Shown one piece after another: positions 44,801-58,068 of a DNA stretch of 64,000 nt (position 1 is its first letter; each line of letters starts with the position of its first letter). Source of the stretch: Erodium maritimum (taxonomy: Eukaryota > Streptophyta > Magnoliopsida > Geraniales > Geraniaceae); contig OY997589.1 of the NCBI GenBank assembly GCA_963921825.1, forward strand, positions 75,376,523 through 75,440,522, read 5' to 3'. A program made the translations under genes and the position numbers. The notes beneath the pieces are model-generated. The model saw only the letters and a list, made by a program, of their open reading frames with translations. It did not search any database and was not told the origin of the DNA.

Positions 44801-46064
44801 TTTTGGGCAAGGGCATATTCGTATTGGATTTGGAAGGCTTCCCCATGACTGACACCCTTTCTATCCGTTCGGTCGTTGAGTGATGCAATCTGTTTTTGAC
44901 ACCATTTAATTATTTATAATGTAGCACGATAGACATCCCTTCTCTAGGGTTGGAAGATCTCCCCTATATGGGTCATCTTGTAACTAATCAATTCCATGGG
45001 AAGACCTTCCCAAGCCCCTTGAATAAGGAGGCCACATTCTGGCTCTTTCGTCTAGCTAGATACAAATCTAAATTTTGATGAACGAGGAGACCGAGTCCTC
45101 GGTGCTAGGGTAAGGAGAATCAGATTGTTATCGTAAGTAGTCGTGCATGTATTGATAACGCGTGGGGGTGGGATCTCATTGAAAAGATCCCTAGTAATTA
45201 GGGTCCGATCCATTCGAGTTTCAATTCGACCTACGACTTGGCATCGAGACCATGTGAAAGGGAGGTCCTCCATGGGAATAACTGTCACTCTTATGACCTC
45301 CACCATTTTTTGGAAGTCCAAAATCAGACCTTGGGGGTAGGATTTTCCTCATCTAGTTTTCTCTTGTGCTAGAATGGCGTTAAAGTCACCCATAAGGATT
45401 CATCTCCACCTATCATGTCGAGCTAAGGGACATAGCTTTGTCCATATTTGATGTCGCTAGTTCTTGTTTGGTTCACTATAAACGTCGGTAAACCTAATCG
45501 GGCGTCATCTCGGGATGGTGATCATTGCATCGATGTATAGTTGATCCTCATCTCGTATGTCTACTTGGATTTCCGGTCCCCAGAAGAGTGATAGCCCTCC
45601 CTTGTGTCCCGTAAGGGGTAGGACCTAAAATCCATCTTGGAACCCTAAATTTCGCTGAGAATAGTCGTCTCAAGGGTCGTCTGCATAGTTTTCGTTAGGA
45701 ATAATAAGTGTGGGTTGTGGGTGGCAGTGAGGAGTTTGAGATACTGTCGATGAGGGTCAGTTGCAACGCCTTGACAGTTCCAGGCCAGGATGTTCACCAA
45801 TGGTTTATGCGGGAGGGGGGTGTTCGTTCGAGGAGGCAGGGCATCTGGGATGGCATCGCCGTGAGATAGATCATCTAGAGAGGGTGGTGGTATTGGCGGG
45901 CCATACGATGTAGGTACCTGGTTGATTCCCGATCTCCTTTCCAGATGAGGGGGGCTCCTTGACATATTCTTCGACTCAAGGGCTCGGGGAGCTATTCGTC
46001 CTATGTTAATGGGATAATTCGATGCCTCCACCTCTAATTGAGGGTAGATTATAACATCTCCCAC
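41803..46064 (-). pseudogene. LINE ORF2, nearly complete but heavily mutated
   Basis: A T run at 41803-41808 marks the 3' end. Minus-strand blocks are in the expected order. NILAWNCQGVATDPHRQY (about 45785-45730) opens the endonuclease, RIETRMDRTLITRDLF (about 45235-45190) is its end, and TPDGLNSKFYQCYWP (about 44465-44420) is the start of reverse transcriptase. MFFANDCYIFC (about 43770-43740) is the catalytic block, in which FADD has become FAND. NTTLLGKRAWNLITHPNSLV and KTHYYPKGDF (about 43230-43130), zf-RVT-type text, and RNase H ending FLKRSTNKAAHWLAI (about 41915-41870) follow. The D-to-N change and many stops mean it is dead. Upstream (45650-46064) is leader sequence. I found no flanking duplication. 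Confidence 0.82.
42868..42886 (+). repeat. Poly-G run of 19
   Basis: An uninterrupted run of 19 G lies in the LINE. Such a run could form a G-quadruplex and is a common site of length errors in sequencing, so frame inference across it is unsafe. Confidence 0.9.
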
Positions 46065-46959
46065 CAGAAAGGGTGGTTGATACTAAATCGAGATAGGGGG
46101 GACATCTAAATCATGATGCGGGAAAGGGATATGGGTCACCTAGGATTGATGCCGATTCGATGATGATTGGCCTGGATTGGCCGCGTTTGTCAAAGTCGTT
46201 CCAACGGCCCGAGTGGTGGTGGGATCTGATTGATGGTCACATGCGGAGGGGTGGACATTCCTTGGATATGTCATACTGTGTGACGATATGAGACCCGCTT
46301 GGGTAGAATGTTGGGACATAGCCCGGGATGTTCAGCGTCGGTGGCTTCTTAGGAGGATGTTGTCGGTCGTCGTGGATTGACTGCATCATCGGTGATCAAT
46401 GGAAAAGGACTCGAGGTAGCCCTAGGTGCGGCTTCCATGCAATAAGCTTGAGAAGCAGTAGGTCTGCAGTGGCAGAAGCATTAGGTCGGTAGTGGCAGAA
46501 GCAATAAATGCTTCTAAGACGGCAAAGGAAACGAGCAACGACAAAAGAGGAAATCGAGAGAACCCTACGGAACAATTTTTTAAAATGTTTTTGATTATCT
46601 TGAACATAGTATTCACAATTTTTATATTTCATTCCGCTATTTTTTTATTTTGAATAATTATCAATTTGTTATTTCATACTTTAAATATTATTAATTTACT
46701 TAATAAACTATGTTTTTGTTTCAATTTATCTTATACTTTTGAGGTTAATAATAAAACAACCTCATCCGTAAATGACAAAACTAATTTAAAGATTATTAGA
46801 AATAAAATATAAAAGATGAATACAATATAATTCATTGGAATTTATTTTTTTGTGTGTAAGAGGAATATTCATTACTAAAAATTAAATTAAAACTAATCAA
46901 AAAAATATCGTTATAGTGGATTTATACTATTTAAAGTATAAAATAAAAAACCTAGAACT
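46065..46959. other. LINE leader and AT-rich spacer
   Basis: 46065-46450 continues the GC content of the LINE and may be its 5' region or a residue of ORF1. 46620-46930 is AT-rich with no recognisable content. Confidence 0.35.
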
Positions 46960-48720
46960 CTCTCTCTCTAGAAATCTCGACCTCACATGGCGCTACCTTC
47001 TTCAGCCAATGTCATGTCGCCTCTGCAACCACTTTCCCGACCTTGACTATCTCGTCGCTCGTGACTGCTTGTTGTGCCTTTGATCATGCCAACTCGACCA
47101 TCTCACGAGGTGATACGCCCTAAACAGGTATCTCGGGATATAAAAGCTAAGTCATCGTCGTCGTAGCCCATCGTGCCATCCCTGGTCATGGCAGCCCTTC
47201 GGCGTCAATCGACGAAGACGTTGTCATCGAAGTCTCGTATCCACTTGTGGACAAAGATCCCCCAGTCTGTCTTCTATTTGGGATGGACGGGTGCCTTCAT
47301 TGTAGTAGATCATACAACATGCAGATCATGCTTCGGGACATCACTAAGGGTGGGGCTCCTCGACCGAGGGTCCGTTGGTCAAGGATTTGGCCCCGAATGT
47401 GAACGGGTTCTACTTCACTTCGCAGGAAGCGAAGAACAAGGTGAGACGGGAAGAACCATCTTGCTTTGATGGCGCCCCTCTCATTCTCGCCGAACTACCT
47501 CTACACGACACATCACTATGGGCCCAATTTTGGGGTCTCTTGTCAATGGTCACGACGAAGACGATAGGAAATATTGTGGGCAACACACTAGATGGATGTG
47601 TACAAGTCCACTGTGATCAATGGGGCTTTTACTAGGAATGCTAAATAAGGGTTTGATTTTGTATGGACCTCGTCAAACTCCTCCGGCGCTCGATAGTGCT
47701 CTGATTCCAATAATTTTTTGGATCTTGTACGGGTCACATTAATGTACGAGCAGTTGCCTCTGTCTTGTTTTAATTACGGGCGCTTAGAACATACACTGAA
47801 TGAATGCAGTACACCAACTCCTGGCATACCACGGGTTGACCTTTCACTTGTTGCAGATATGAACTCAAAGCTCGGACACTACTTCAATACGGATAGGAAG
47901 GCATCCTTAAGTCGATCATCGTTAGTGCCCCCCCCCCTCGGGTTTCTGACCACTGCCACTGACATACCCATCAGTGACTACACTTGTCCTGCCTAAAGCC
48001 CCAACACATTCCTGGATCCACATGCCCACCTAGGCTACTCTACCTATTAGAGGGACAAAGGAGTGTTCGTTTCAAAGAAGTCGGTTGGACATGACAACCA
48101 ACGTCCTGCCTAACCCACAGTTAGGTGAGACAGACAACACCCGGCCCTTAGCAGCCCCACAATTCAAAAGTACGTGCCAAACGAGAGCATTTTAAGGACA
48201 CCCCCAATAGATGATAGCCTATGGGAAGTTCAAGGAAGTGATTTCTCCCTTTTTCCATCAGGCATCGAGTCAAAGAAGATCTTGACACTCGGCTCCCTTA
48301 TTATAGTAGTTGTCGATGAGTCATATGTACATTAGGCGAGGGTTGGGAAGCAGCCTCGTCAGGACAAATGAGGCACTACAGGGGATACGGGTCGCTGGGG
48401 AGGAACAACATCCTGACCTTTATATGGATTCTTCCACCGATCATTATGATCTATGATCAAATCGCGGACTTCCTACAAAAATTGCATAGTCCTCCATTGA
48501 GGACTAACTAGTGGTTAGGTACCCTTGTTCGTATCAGGTCAAGACATGATTGAATTCTTTGTCCTATACATTTTTTCCCTTCTTTTGTGTTGATGTTTCG
48601 TCTCTTATGTCAAGATTGATTATATCTCTGTTATAGTTCCAAGATTGGTTTGCAGGATCTTCTAATAATTTCTTATATGTTCTTAGTTAAGTCATTAAAT
48701 AAAGTGTTTTTCGATAAATA
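46960..48720 (+). pseudogene. LINE ORF1 relic (DUF4283 plus degenerate CCHC knuckle)
   Basis: Plus-strand frames give PLILAELPLHDTSLWAQFWG (about 47484-47545), the conserved DUF4283 segment before the knuckle. This is followed, in another frame, by a degenerate knuckle in YEQLPLSCFNYGRLEHTLNEC (about 47745-47810), in which the second Cys is replaced by Tyr. The remainder is a decayed C-terminal tail. An AATAAA-like A-rich tail occurs at about 48700-48730. This is the same ORF1 class as 14456-16200 but much more decayed. Confidence 0.6.
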
Positions 48721-48729
48721 AAAATACAA

Positions 48730-49475
48730 CAAAATGAATTGATAATAGTTCAAAGTATAAGACAGGGGAAAGTAATTTTCTCCTTTAACAACTTGTTTTT
48801 GCTTACCTTTAGCCTTAATTATTGCTATAATCAATATCCATGTTAAAAAGACAACTACATGTTCACGATAAACTATACAAGTTTTGTTGCAAGTACTATC
48901 AGTAATCTATTTTTGATAAAAAAAAATACATTATGCAACAACTTTTCTCATGTAAGTCAATTATCTTTAACAGAAGTTAGTCATACAACAACTATTTATT
49001 TTGGAAATAACAATTTTACCATTTATACATTTTACCAGCCAGTTTGTAGCAGGCATAGTTCACCACAGCTTTTTGCAATTCTTTCTAAGAATGAAGATTG
49101 ATAGAAAATAAAATGTTACAAAGTTACATTCATTACACCGTGAATCAGGAAAATATACATTGGAGAACGAGCTAACGGGTGATTCGAGATTGTTAGGCTA
49201 TGGCTTACCACTGCAATTTTAAGTCAGCTAACTATAACAGATGTATAGATACGGGATTAGAAAGTGAACAAAGCTCATCCCCCCAAAAATACAAAACTAT
49301 GACCTACAAAACAAGTCTTATTACTGACTCGGAGGTATACGGATTCTGCCTAAATCAAACCCTTGTGGCATATGATATGACCTAACAGTTTGAAATGAAT
49401 TTTCTTTCTTTTTTCATCTGAAGCCTTTTATAAAGGGATATAGAAGCAAAATCTAGTCCCAACCCAATTAGTTGT
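48730..49475. other. Region downstream of the SNF2 gene, probable 3' UTR
   Basis: AT-rich with no coding frame. The SNF2 transcript must end here. An AATAAA word on the minus strand near 48986 is a candidate polyadenylation signal, but plant signals are too variable to decide. Confidence 0.35.
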
Positions 49476-52400
49476 CTACTGCAAAAGTAATGCTGATAAT
49501 ATCTCTCCCATAGTCTTCTCCGGTGCACCGCCTTCATTATCCACCTCTACTCCAGACTCAAGAACAGCAGCATCCAAGATCAGTTTCCTTTTTGCAATCT
49601 CGTAAATATTCTCATCCACTGTATTTTTTGTCACCAACCTGTGAAACATCACAACACATACCAAAGACCATTTACCACATTGCTTCCAAGATTGAAGCCA
49701 GGGTATATGTGTACATGTGTATGTACATGTAGAGTAACAATCTGGTGAAAACCAAAAGTTGGACTGAAAACCATCTGTGCCCGATGGATTATAGTTTTTA
49801 AACGGCTGAGATGTACCGAAACTTAAGATCGGAAAGTTCCAACCTTAAAGTTCGGAAAATTCAAACTTGAGTTTGGCTATGAATAGTTTCCAGTTTTCAT
49901 ATTTAACTTTCCAATCATTGGTTTTCCCCTGAGTGTTCCCCTTTGTATGTGTGTAAGTACAGAAGGGAAAGAGTAGCACCTGTATATGGTGACAGGCTTT
50001 GTTTGGCCAATGCGATGACAACGATCTTCGGCCTGTCGGTCAATCTGTGGATTGAAATCCATGTCATGGATGACAACCGTATCAGCTCCAGTCAAGTTCA
50101 AACCTTGTCCTCCTGCTCTTGTAGATAGCAAGCAAGCAAAAATGGAGGTGTCGTTATTGAACGTGTCAACTATGGTCTGCCTCTCCGTCACTTGAGTACT
50201 GCCAATGGAAAAGGATCAATACATTCAAGGCATGCAAGTATCATGAGAGGTTGGAAAGCCATTTATAACTGTAGTGACAACTATGATTGAGGTTGAAAGG
50301 TATAATCTAACCTTCCGTCAAGCCGCCTATAGGTAAGTCCAATAACTTCCAGAGTCCATTCCAAGATATCGAGCATTGATGTCCACTGGCTAAATATCAG
50401 AACACGATGCCTGCCTCGTACCAGAGAAGGGAGGAGTTCACCTAATGCCTGAAATATATAAAAGAAACAATTAACGAGCTTCTTTCTACCACGCTTATCA
50501 AGAAGAAAAAAAACGAGCTCCTTTCTTGAATTTAATTTAGTTTGAAAAAATACTTAGAACATACCCGACATTTTGCTGAAAGCATAACATGATCATCTGA
50601 AAGAATTCCTTTTCTATCAGAGACACCATAGTGAAGTAGAAGCTGCAAGAAGTGACCATTAATAGAGTTATCTACATGTGCTGAAAGATTGAAGCATAAA
50701 GTCACACGTCGAATAAAAATATAAGATGTACATGTGTAAGAAAAAGTCACACCCAACAATTAAGGTTGACCCTTTAGTTGTAGTCTTGCAGAACTAGACA
50801 AATATATGTAAGCCAATTCTAAAATTCTATACAGTATCAAATCCTGATTGATGTGGGTTTTATGGGCATTATTGGCCATTCAAGCGTTTGCCGCCTCCCA
50901 TATGGATATTTTTTCCTGCTATGGCCCATGTGTAGAATCAAACCCTACACGTGAGGGGAGCGCTAAATTATTAAGCCTTGGATTAAATAAAAACAGAAGA
51001 AAAGATGAATATGTAAAACGAAGAGTCAAACCTAGCTATTAAGGTTGACCCCGTACATGTAACACAACTTTAGAGAGTTTGAAATAGAGTGTTTAAACCA
51101 TAAAACCCACCTATAGTTCATTGGAAGTGTAAATATTAAATTAAGTTATATACTCGCTAGGTTTTTACAGCATACCCAAAAATGTATCTCTAGCTAAAGA
51201 GGAAAAAGTACCAGTTAGATCTAAATAAACATACATACGAAAATGAACATTATAATAATACTAATGATGATGACATCACAACACATAATAGAGCTAACTG
51301 TTATTATATGGTTATAAGCATTTGATCATTCATGACTAGAAAGCAGGCTAGAGAGCAGATAAGAACTCTAAAGCAAATTATAAAGTAGAATGTGCATAAA
51401 TTCATAATAACAGAATAATTAGAGTAAGGTCATTTGAAAGTCCAGTAATTTAACTTTGAACATATGATCCGAGTTAACCAAGGAAACACATGCCCAAAAT
51501 ATTATGCCTGTTTCTAACCCCTAGCGAGACTCAACCCTTTGCATTACTACAGAAGAAAAAATAATACACTTAAGCATGAACATTTAGTAACCTGATTATT
51601 GCAAATTAACTCAAGTGTGGCGTCACCTTTAAGATGCTAGTGATTCATTCAAGCAATAATACAACATTATACCACTACAAGAAACAATGACAGTATCACA
51701 ACAGCCTTAAGCCAAAGTGACCTGGGACAGCTAGGTAACCCCATCTCCAAGGTTTGTTAATCAAACAAGTTAGCAAAATCAACAGGTTTATAGATGCCTT
51801 TTAGAAACATATGATTCCCCCATAAGAATGAGGTTTATGAAACATGGCAGAATTAATATTTATCTGGTGTAAGGTTTTACTATCAACCATCATGAAGTGT
51901 TCCATTTACTTTTTAGCAAGGATTAATGATTAGATAAGTTAGTGCTTCCTTTCCCATTACAGTAAATGCCCTCGTGATCTCCATGTGTTATTCCATTAAT
52001 CAGTTGTAACCAACTAAAATCAAATATGTTATGGGTAATTCATACTAACTTCCTAACTGTGAAATGGGACAATTATTCTGAGAAATCTGATTTTAGTAAG
52101 TGGGGAGTTTATTTTGGGTGGAGGGAGTAACATGATCCTAACACAACAGTTGGAAAGAAGTACAGCAGACGAAACTTGATCTTAAAAAAAATTACCCGAT
52201 GAATAGAGAAGTCATTGTAACTCTTAAGTTCCTCAATCACCCGGGCCACAGTACATTCAGACCCAAAAACACCCATGGGATGTAATTTTTTGGCAAAACG
52301 AACCACATCATCGTCGTTGTAGAATCGCCTCACTAACAAAGGATGATTTGCTATCTGAAAGAAAAAGATTGCAGAGGTACACAAAGTTAACAGAACGCAA

Positions 52401-55400
52401 ATAAGTTGGTAGATAATACAAGCGAACAAATGATCAGTGAAAGAGTACACAGAAACACACCTTACGAAACTGAACAAAGTAATTGTTAATTTGACGTTGG
52501 GGAAGAATTCCAACAATATTATTTAACTTGGCTTCTGAAGATTTAGCAATACGAGCTCGTGAAGCCACACGATATTCCTCAATGGCTTCGTTATAAACAT
52601 CTTCTTGTTCTTTTTCCATCAAGACATATTCAACCTGCAGAAGAAATTTTGAGCTTCTAGTGTAAGTATCCATCTTGACATAACTGAACTTTTTTTGTCG
52701 GGTCAACTAAATGCAACTTTAACCACTATAATGAAGTCTATGAATATTTTTGTATAAATATATTTTAATCATATATCTAAACCCATATACAGGTTTAAAT
52801 TGGTTGACCAGATATTTTGAAAACAAAATATTTATTTTGAGATGGAAGGGGTGCGTGAATATGAATGTGAACTGAAAATGTAAAAGCATTTAAATATTAA
52901 GCAGGTAATTTGTAATAGGGTTAATTGTCAAAAAGTGCACTGAAGTTTTGTACACAAACGAAAACATGCATAAACTTTTGTCCATGCTTTGTGGGTGCAC
53001 TGAAATTTTGTCCACCAACTTTTTTAGAAAAACGTAACAGGTTAATTGTCGAAAACTACCCTAAAGTATTGCCCACACAACTATAGAATGCATTATGAAT
53101 TGCCCACACAACTTTAGAATGCATTACGTATTGCCCACAAATCTATTGAATCCGCAAAAAACTGCCCAGACCATTCATTCTGAACATCCCTATTACGTTT
53201 TTCTGAAAAAGTCGGTGGACAAAACTTCATTGCACCCACAAAGCATGGACAAAAGTTAATCCATGTTTTTGTTTGTGGACAAAACTTCAGTGCACTTTTT
53301 GACAATTAACCCTTTGAAATATAGCCAGCCATATAAGACTCCAACATACCTGTTGAATTTTTGGTACAAGTTGCTGCATCACATCAGATTTTAAACGCCG
53401 CAAAATAAAAGGACCCAAAATAGACTTCATACGACTAATCAAATCAGTATCTTCTGCACTTAATAGTTTCTTCAGATCCACATCCTCAGAAACAAAAATA
53501 TCAGGCATCATTAACTCCAACAATGACCACAGTTCCTGCATTTAAAACCGTCAAGTCACTAATCAAAAAACATATCAAAAGTTAGAATAGGCATCACTCA
53601 GTATGAGATCACATTCTTACCTTGACTAACTTGAAATAACTGTATCCATAAATTCCTATTGTAAACTAGTAAAATAGCACTCCCAAATCTAGGCCAAGAG
53701 ACAGCAATTGATAGACTATAACCCAAAGGCAATACAAAGGACATGACAGTAACCAGCAAAACAAGGATATGTGTGAAGGGACCCCCCTGGGCAGGTAAAG
53801 GCATCCATCTAGCCAACTCTTAGCCAATGTGGCCTAATAGTAAGCTACCTATGGAACTAATCAAACAGCGGGATTTGGAGGTGGTCCTGCTCAAGCAACT
53901 TGGAGTATATTTACAAGAACCCTGAACTTTCCTTAGTATATAAGTCCTGATAACCAGATACATATAACACGATGATCACTGCCTTCACCAACAGCATGAG
54001 CAGCATGTTCAGATTATCATTTAATACTAGTTGGAATTCAACACACGTAAGAAACACGGATGGCATAATGATTCTAGTTGGAATTCAACACAAGTGAGAC
54101 ACATAGATGTCATAATGATTCTAGTTGGAATTCAACACACTTGAGACACATGGATGGCATAATGATACTCATCGTATAGATCTCCACATTTCTAATCTAA
54201 ACCTAGATGATTGCAATTCATGCAGCTAACCTATCAGGTATACAGCTGGTAGATCCTCACTAACTCACACCTTCACCATCTTACTAAGCTTTCTCGTTAA
54301 TTAATCATTTTAAAAGCAGCAAAAAGCTGCATAATAGAAGTACACAAGAGAATCATAATTTCATTAAAGCATTTGCAGGTTAATATGTTTAAGACAAGGG
54401 TGAGATTCACATACATGTAAATCATTCTGTAAGGGCGTCCCTGTGAGCATTAGGCGCTGGTTTGCATTTCGTGTAACAGAATTAAGATTTTTCCACCTAT
54501 AGCTATTTTTATCCTTCAAAGCATGAGCCTCATCCATCAGCACACAGCTCCACCGCCAACGTTTCAAAACTTTACGGTCTTCTTTTTGCTGTTCACTGTT
54601 ATGGTCATCAATATTAAAAACTATGGTAAAATGCTTTTCAACTAGCTGTTAATACTTTAAAAGGCAGTAAAGCATACCTGTGGCGCTCAAAAAGAGAGTA
54701 ACACACAAGAAGCACATTAAATGGAGGTGGCAACCTAGACTTGGCCAGTGAGCTTAACTCTTTTGAATAAGCTGCTCTCCCTGCCCCATGATACAAGAGC
54801 ACAGTGAACGAGGGGCACCACTTCTTTAGTTCTCTTTCCCAATTTTCCAGTACAGAAGCAGGGCATACAATTAAATGAGGACCAGGGTCCTTGTGTAAGT
54901 GCTTCAGCAAGGTTAGATATGTAATGGCCTGATGGGCAAGAACATGATAAAGCAAAACAATAAGTCAAGTATTGGAAATGAAATAATACTGGAACAATCA
55001 AAACTGTGAAACCTTGCATACCTGAATGGTTTTCCCAAGACCCATTTCATCAGCCAGTATAGCTGCATCAGTACCCAGAGGAGTCATCAGTTTTCCTTTT
55101 GGGTTAATCAGATATACCAAAACAAAACAAACATGTGTACCAAGATGCAAATATAAATTTACACCTTTAAAATGCATTTCATCACATAGAAGTAGATCAG
55201 GATACAATATATAGATGCATAGAAATTAGGAAGAAATACCATCTGTCAGCAAATTAATGCAATGTTAAGACCATATCATCAAAGATAAAAACAAAAGCAG
55301 ATTGAGTATCTGCATAGGTTAATAAATGATTGTGTATTTATATTGTAAACAAGTATATGGAGGAAAGAGGCTGCTCATACATATTCAATAGCACCTACAA

Positions 55401-57813
55401 ATGGCTGTTTCACTTATGGTGCGTGTTGAGAATATTTTGAAGATATCTTACACAAATATACTTAGGACTTAGGAGTCCATATTCCAACAGCTATCAGTGA
55501 GGAACATGTTCAGTAAAACAACAATAACTTTTTTCTATTTTGCTTATGTTGCATCTACTGCATACTATTCATCCATGCTGGATTTATGTTGTCCTAAACA
55601 CCCTCATCCTCCCAGCAAATATTACTAATTTTCCAGAATACAAACCGTTACAGCTGTAGGATTTGATCTTGCTCTCAGCTGTGAAGCTTACAAACATTAC
55701 TAGTGTGGCTCTAGTAGAGAGCAATTCCTAGATCCTATTAGCACACTGAAAATTTATTTTGCTTTTCTTTTGTATTGCTGCACCAGATTTACATCTTAAT
55801 ATTCCATCCCTATCCTTCTATTTCCCCCAATTCCTACAAAATCTAGCCCTATTTTCCAAACCCTTATAAATCCTCATATTTGCTGCATCGAAATGTCACT
55901 TTGTCTATTTATGAGAATATCATGCCTTCGTCCATGTACTTGCTTTCTATCTTATTACTAACTTTCTTCTACAATATTACTCCAATATAGGATAGGTGAA
56001 ACCAAGAAAATATATAGCCAAGACACCCATCTGAAGTTTATGACCGGGATGCAAGGAAATTAATTTTTACACTTCATTGAATTTCACAATCCACAAACAT
56101 TTCTCTTGTACCAAATGCTTCGTTATAAGCAAAAAAGAAATGAATCTCCAAACAACAGAACTTCGATGCTATCCAAACCAAGCGTGTTCACTCAAATAGC
56201 AATTTCTACCTCATATGATGGTGTAGTAAACCAATGAATTATAACTTGCAAGGAAACAAAGACCAAACAAATCTAGGCAAACAGCAATGCAGCAACAGGT
56301 AGATATCTGTCCTATTCATCTCAATCCGTTCATTCGCCAATAACATCAAATCAAAATTTCTGTAGAATCCCTGAGGTACTGTTTTCCCCATATATCTCAT
56401 CCTGCATTTACCCAGATTTTTTATAATTGTATAAGCTCCTATCTACTTCCTATACAAAACAGATTTCTGCAGAATCCCTGAGGTATTCTTTCCCCCACAG
56501 AATACCATATGGCAATGTGCAATACTTTTATACAGAATGTACTCAAATTGCATTATTTTCAGCTCAACCTATTCAAATTCTTGAACGCGGAATCAAATCC
56601 TTAATGTGCTATGAACAGTCAAAATTTTGTCATGGTGAAAAAGAAATTAAAATACCTCCTCCAATACTCTTCCTGTACAACAGAAGAAGAAAGTTAACGC
56701 CGACCAATTGATAGGGTTTGAGAATAGGCTGAAAATCTGAATCCTCGGCACCACAAGCTGCATCGATATCATCCTGCATTAAAAAGGTTGAATATACACT
56801 ACTACTGAACAAATCCACTAAAACATAAATAAAGCTCTGTTTAGGCACACGGAATGCAAAACAGCAGAGACTAAAAGTTGACAATTTTGTTACAACACTC
56901 TATTTTGCCAATTACACAGAATAAATTAAACATTTTGCTTCAGAAAAAGTTTTCACTTCTAACACGTGACGTCTTGATATAGATGTAGAATTTACACCCC
57001 AAAACACAATGGCTCATTTGATGGGAGATGGACTAAAATGAAATTTCCAAATCTAAAATTTCCATTTGTTTAAATTCAAAGAATCCTTCTCAATACTCCC
57101 TAGTTTACTCAGACCTGGACTCGTTAGAAGAAGGAAAAAAACTACCAAACCATAATTCAACAAGTTAGGGTAGCTGAAATGAGCTCAAGACACAGTACTT
57201 TTTACAATGTGATAAACAAAACAAAGAAGCTTGGAAGTTTAGATGCAACAATCACCTGAGTGACAATCCTGATAGCAGAGGCCTCCACCTCCGAATATCT
57301 ATCGCAGGCAGTCAATGGTGAGCCGTATAGCTCTTTCTTCAACTCCGCAGATATCTTGGCGCATTTCTGCAGCGCTTTGCCCACCACGTCATCGTCCTCC
57401 ACCTCCAAGTTCACCCCGTCCTCCTCCTCCTCATCCCCAAGCTCAAATTCATCATCACTGGACTTCACCTCCACGACATCAGCAAAGTCCCGGTCGCTCT
57501 CGTCGTCCTCGACCACGAAGCGACGGCCGCGGCTCGCCGCTGGCCTGGACTGAGCCAGCTCCAAATCGTCGTCCTCCAAATCCAGCAGGTCCTCCAAGGA
57601 CTCGGCAACCTCCTGATTGGGAACGACTTCGACGCAATCGTCGCTGCTGTAATCGGAAATTGTGGCGGCGGGGGGAGGGTTAGCGGCGGCGGAGCGGAAG
57701 GCGAAGGACTCGATTGGAGGAGGGGGAGGGGTGGGGGTTTTCTTGAGGACGCGAGAAGGCTTGAAGGAGTGGTCCTCCCATTCGTCGTCGGAGATTTCCA
57801 GAACGCGCTTCAT
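49476..57813 (-). CDS. CHR19: SNF2-family chromatin remodelling ATPase, CHR19/ETL1 type (SMARCAD1/Fun30 group)
   Basis: Twelve exons on the minus strand join with GT-AG introns into one 754-aa frame: 57813-57256, 56773-56656, 55062-55022, 54928-54678, 54595-54415, 53535-53350, 52634-52461, 52354-52196, 50642-50565, 50448-50312, 50198-49980, 49638-49476. Residues 1-186 are acidic and disordered. Then come [11 protein letters not shown] (205-215), Walker A DEMGLGKT (230-237), DEAH (344-347), [11 protein letters not shown] (371-381), [12 protein letters not shown] (598-609), RLDGST (624-629), [15 protein letters not shown] (653-667) and motif [13 protein letters not shown] (683-693). All catalytic residues are present. 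Such proteins slide or remove nucleosomes in the nucleus using ATP. Length and order fit Arabidopsis CHR19/ETL1, which I know from memory to be about 760 aa. Splice sites are my reading, not cDNA-supported. Introns 2 and 8 are long, and intron 6 holds a MITE. Confidence 0.93.
52918..53312. mobile_element. MULE-type MITE in intron 6 of the SNF2 gene, copy 2
   Basis: Inverted repeats beginning GGGTTAATTGTCAAAAAGTG run about 115 bp on each side. The flanks are TTTGTAATA (52909-52917) and TTTGAAATA (53313-53321), a 9-bp duplication with one mismatch. The right end lies 37 bp from the 5' splice site of exon 6 (53350). The core CATTCTGAACATCCCT (53175-53190) is shared with the MITE at 23670-24012, so both are the same family. 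The 395-bp body has no gene. Confidence 0.9.
54027..54167. repeat. Tandem repeat, 3 x 47 bp, in intron 5
   Basis: Three head-to-tail copies of a 47-bp unit beginning CTAGTTGGAATTCAACACA, each ending CATAATGAT. Differences are confined to a few positions. Confidence 0.93.
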
Positions 57814-58051
57814 TTCACGTGGAAATAAAGCCCTAGATTGAGAGAGAGGAGACGAAAGAGAAGATCTAAGGACTGGAAGGTGTACTTATTGGGTACTCTC
57901 TACTCGCTCAGATAGTTTTCGCTGTGTGACTGAGAGAGAATCGCCATATGTCGGGAAGTGGAGTTGCCTACGCAAACACCATGACGCGCGCCTCTCTATT
58001 TTCGGCCGTTTCTCTGTCTCCGTTTGGGAGGGGAAGTGACATCAAACTCAA
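57814..58051 (-). promoter_or_regulatory. 5' UTR and proximal promoter region of the SNF2 gene
   Basis: This is the only non-repetitive upstream sequence, because a LINE copy begins at 58069. It holds a CACGTG G-box at 57816-57821, five bases or fewer from the ATG and thus more likely leader than promoter, and GA/CT-rich leader sequence at 57838-57870. No TATA box is evident. A distal promoter, if needed, must lie within or beyond the LINE. Confidence 0.4.
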
Positions 58052-58068
58052 TTCTCTTGTTATCTTTT

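Noticed and set aside
54027-54167. Tandem 47-bp repeats as possible duplicated exon sequence
   Set aside because: They lie in intron 5 of the SNF2 gene and have no continuous frame.
55063-56655. Possible extra exon of the SNF2 gene in intron 2
   Set aside because: Exons 2 and 3 join in frame (phase 1) to give [14 protein letters not shown], the expected continuous motif I region, so no extra exon is needed.
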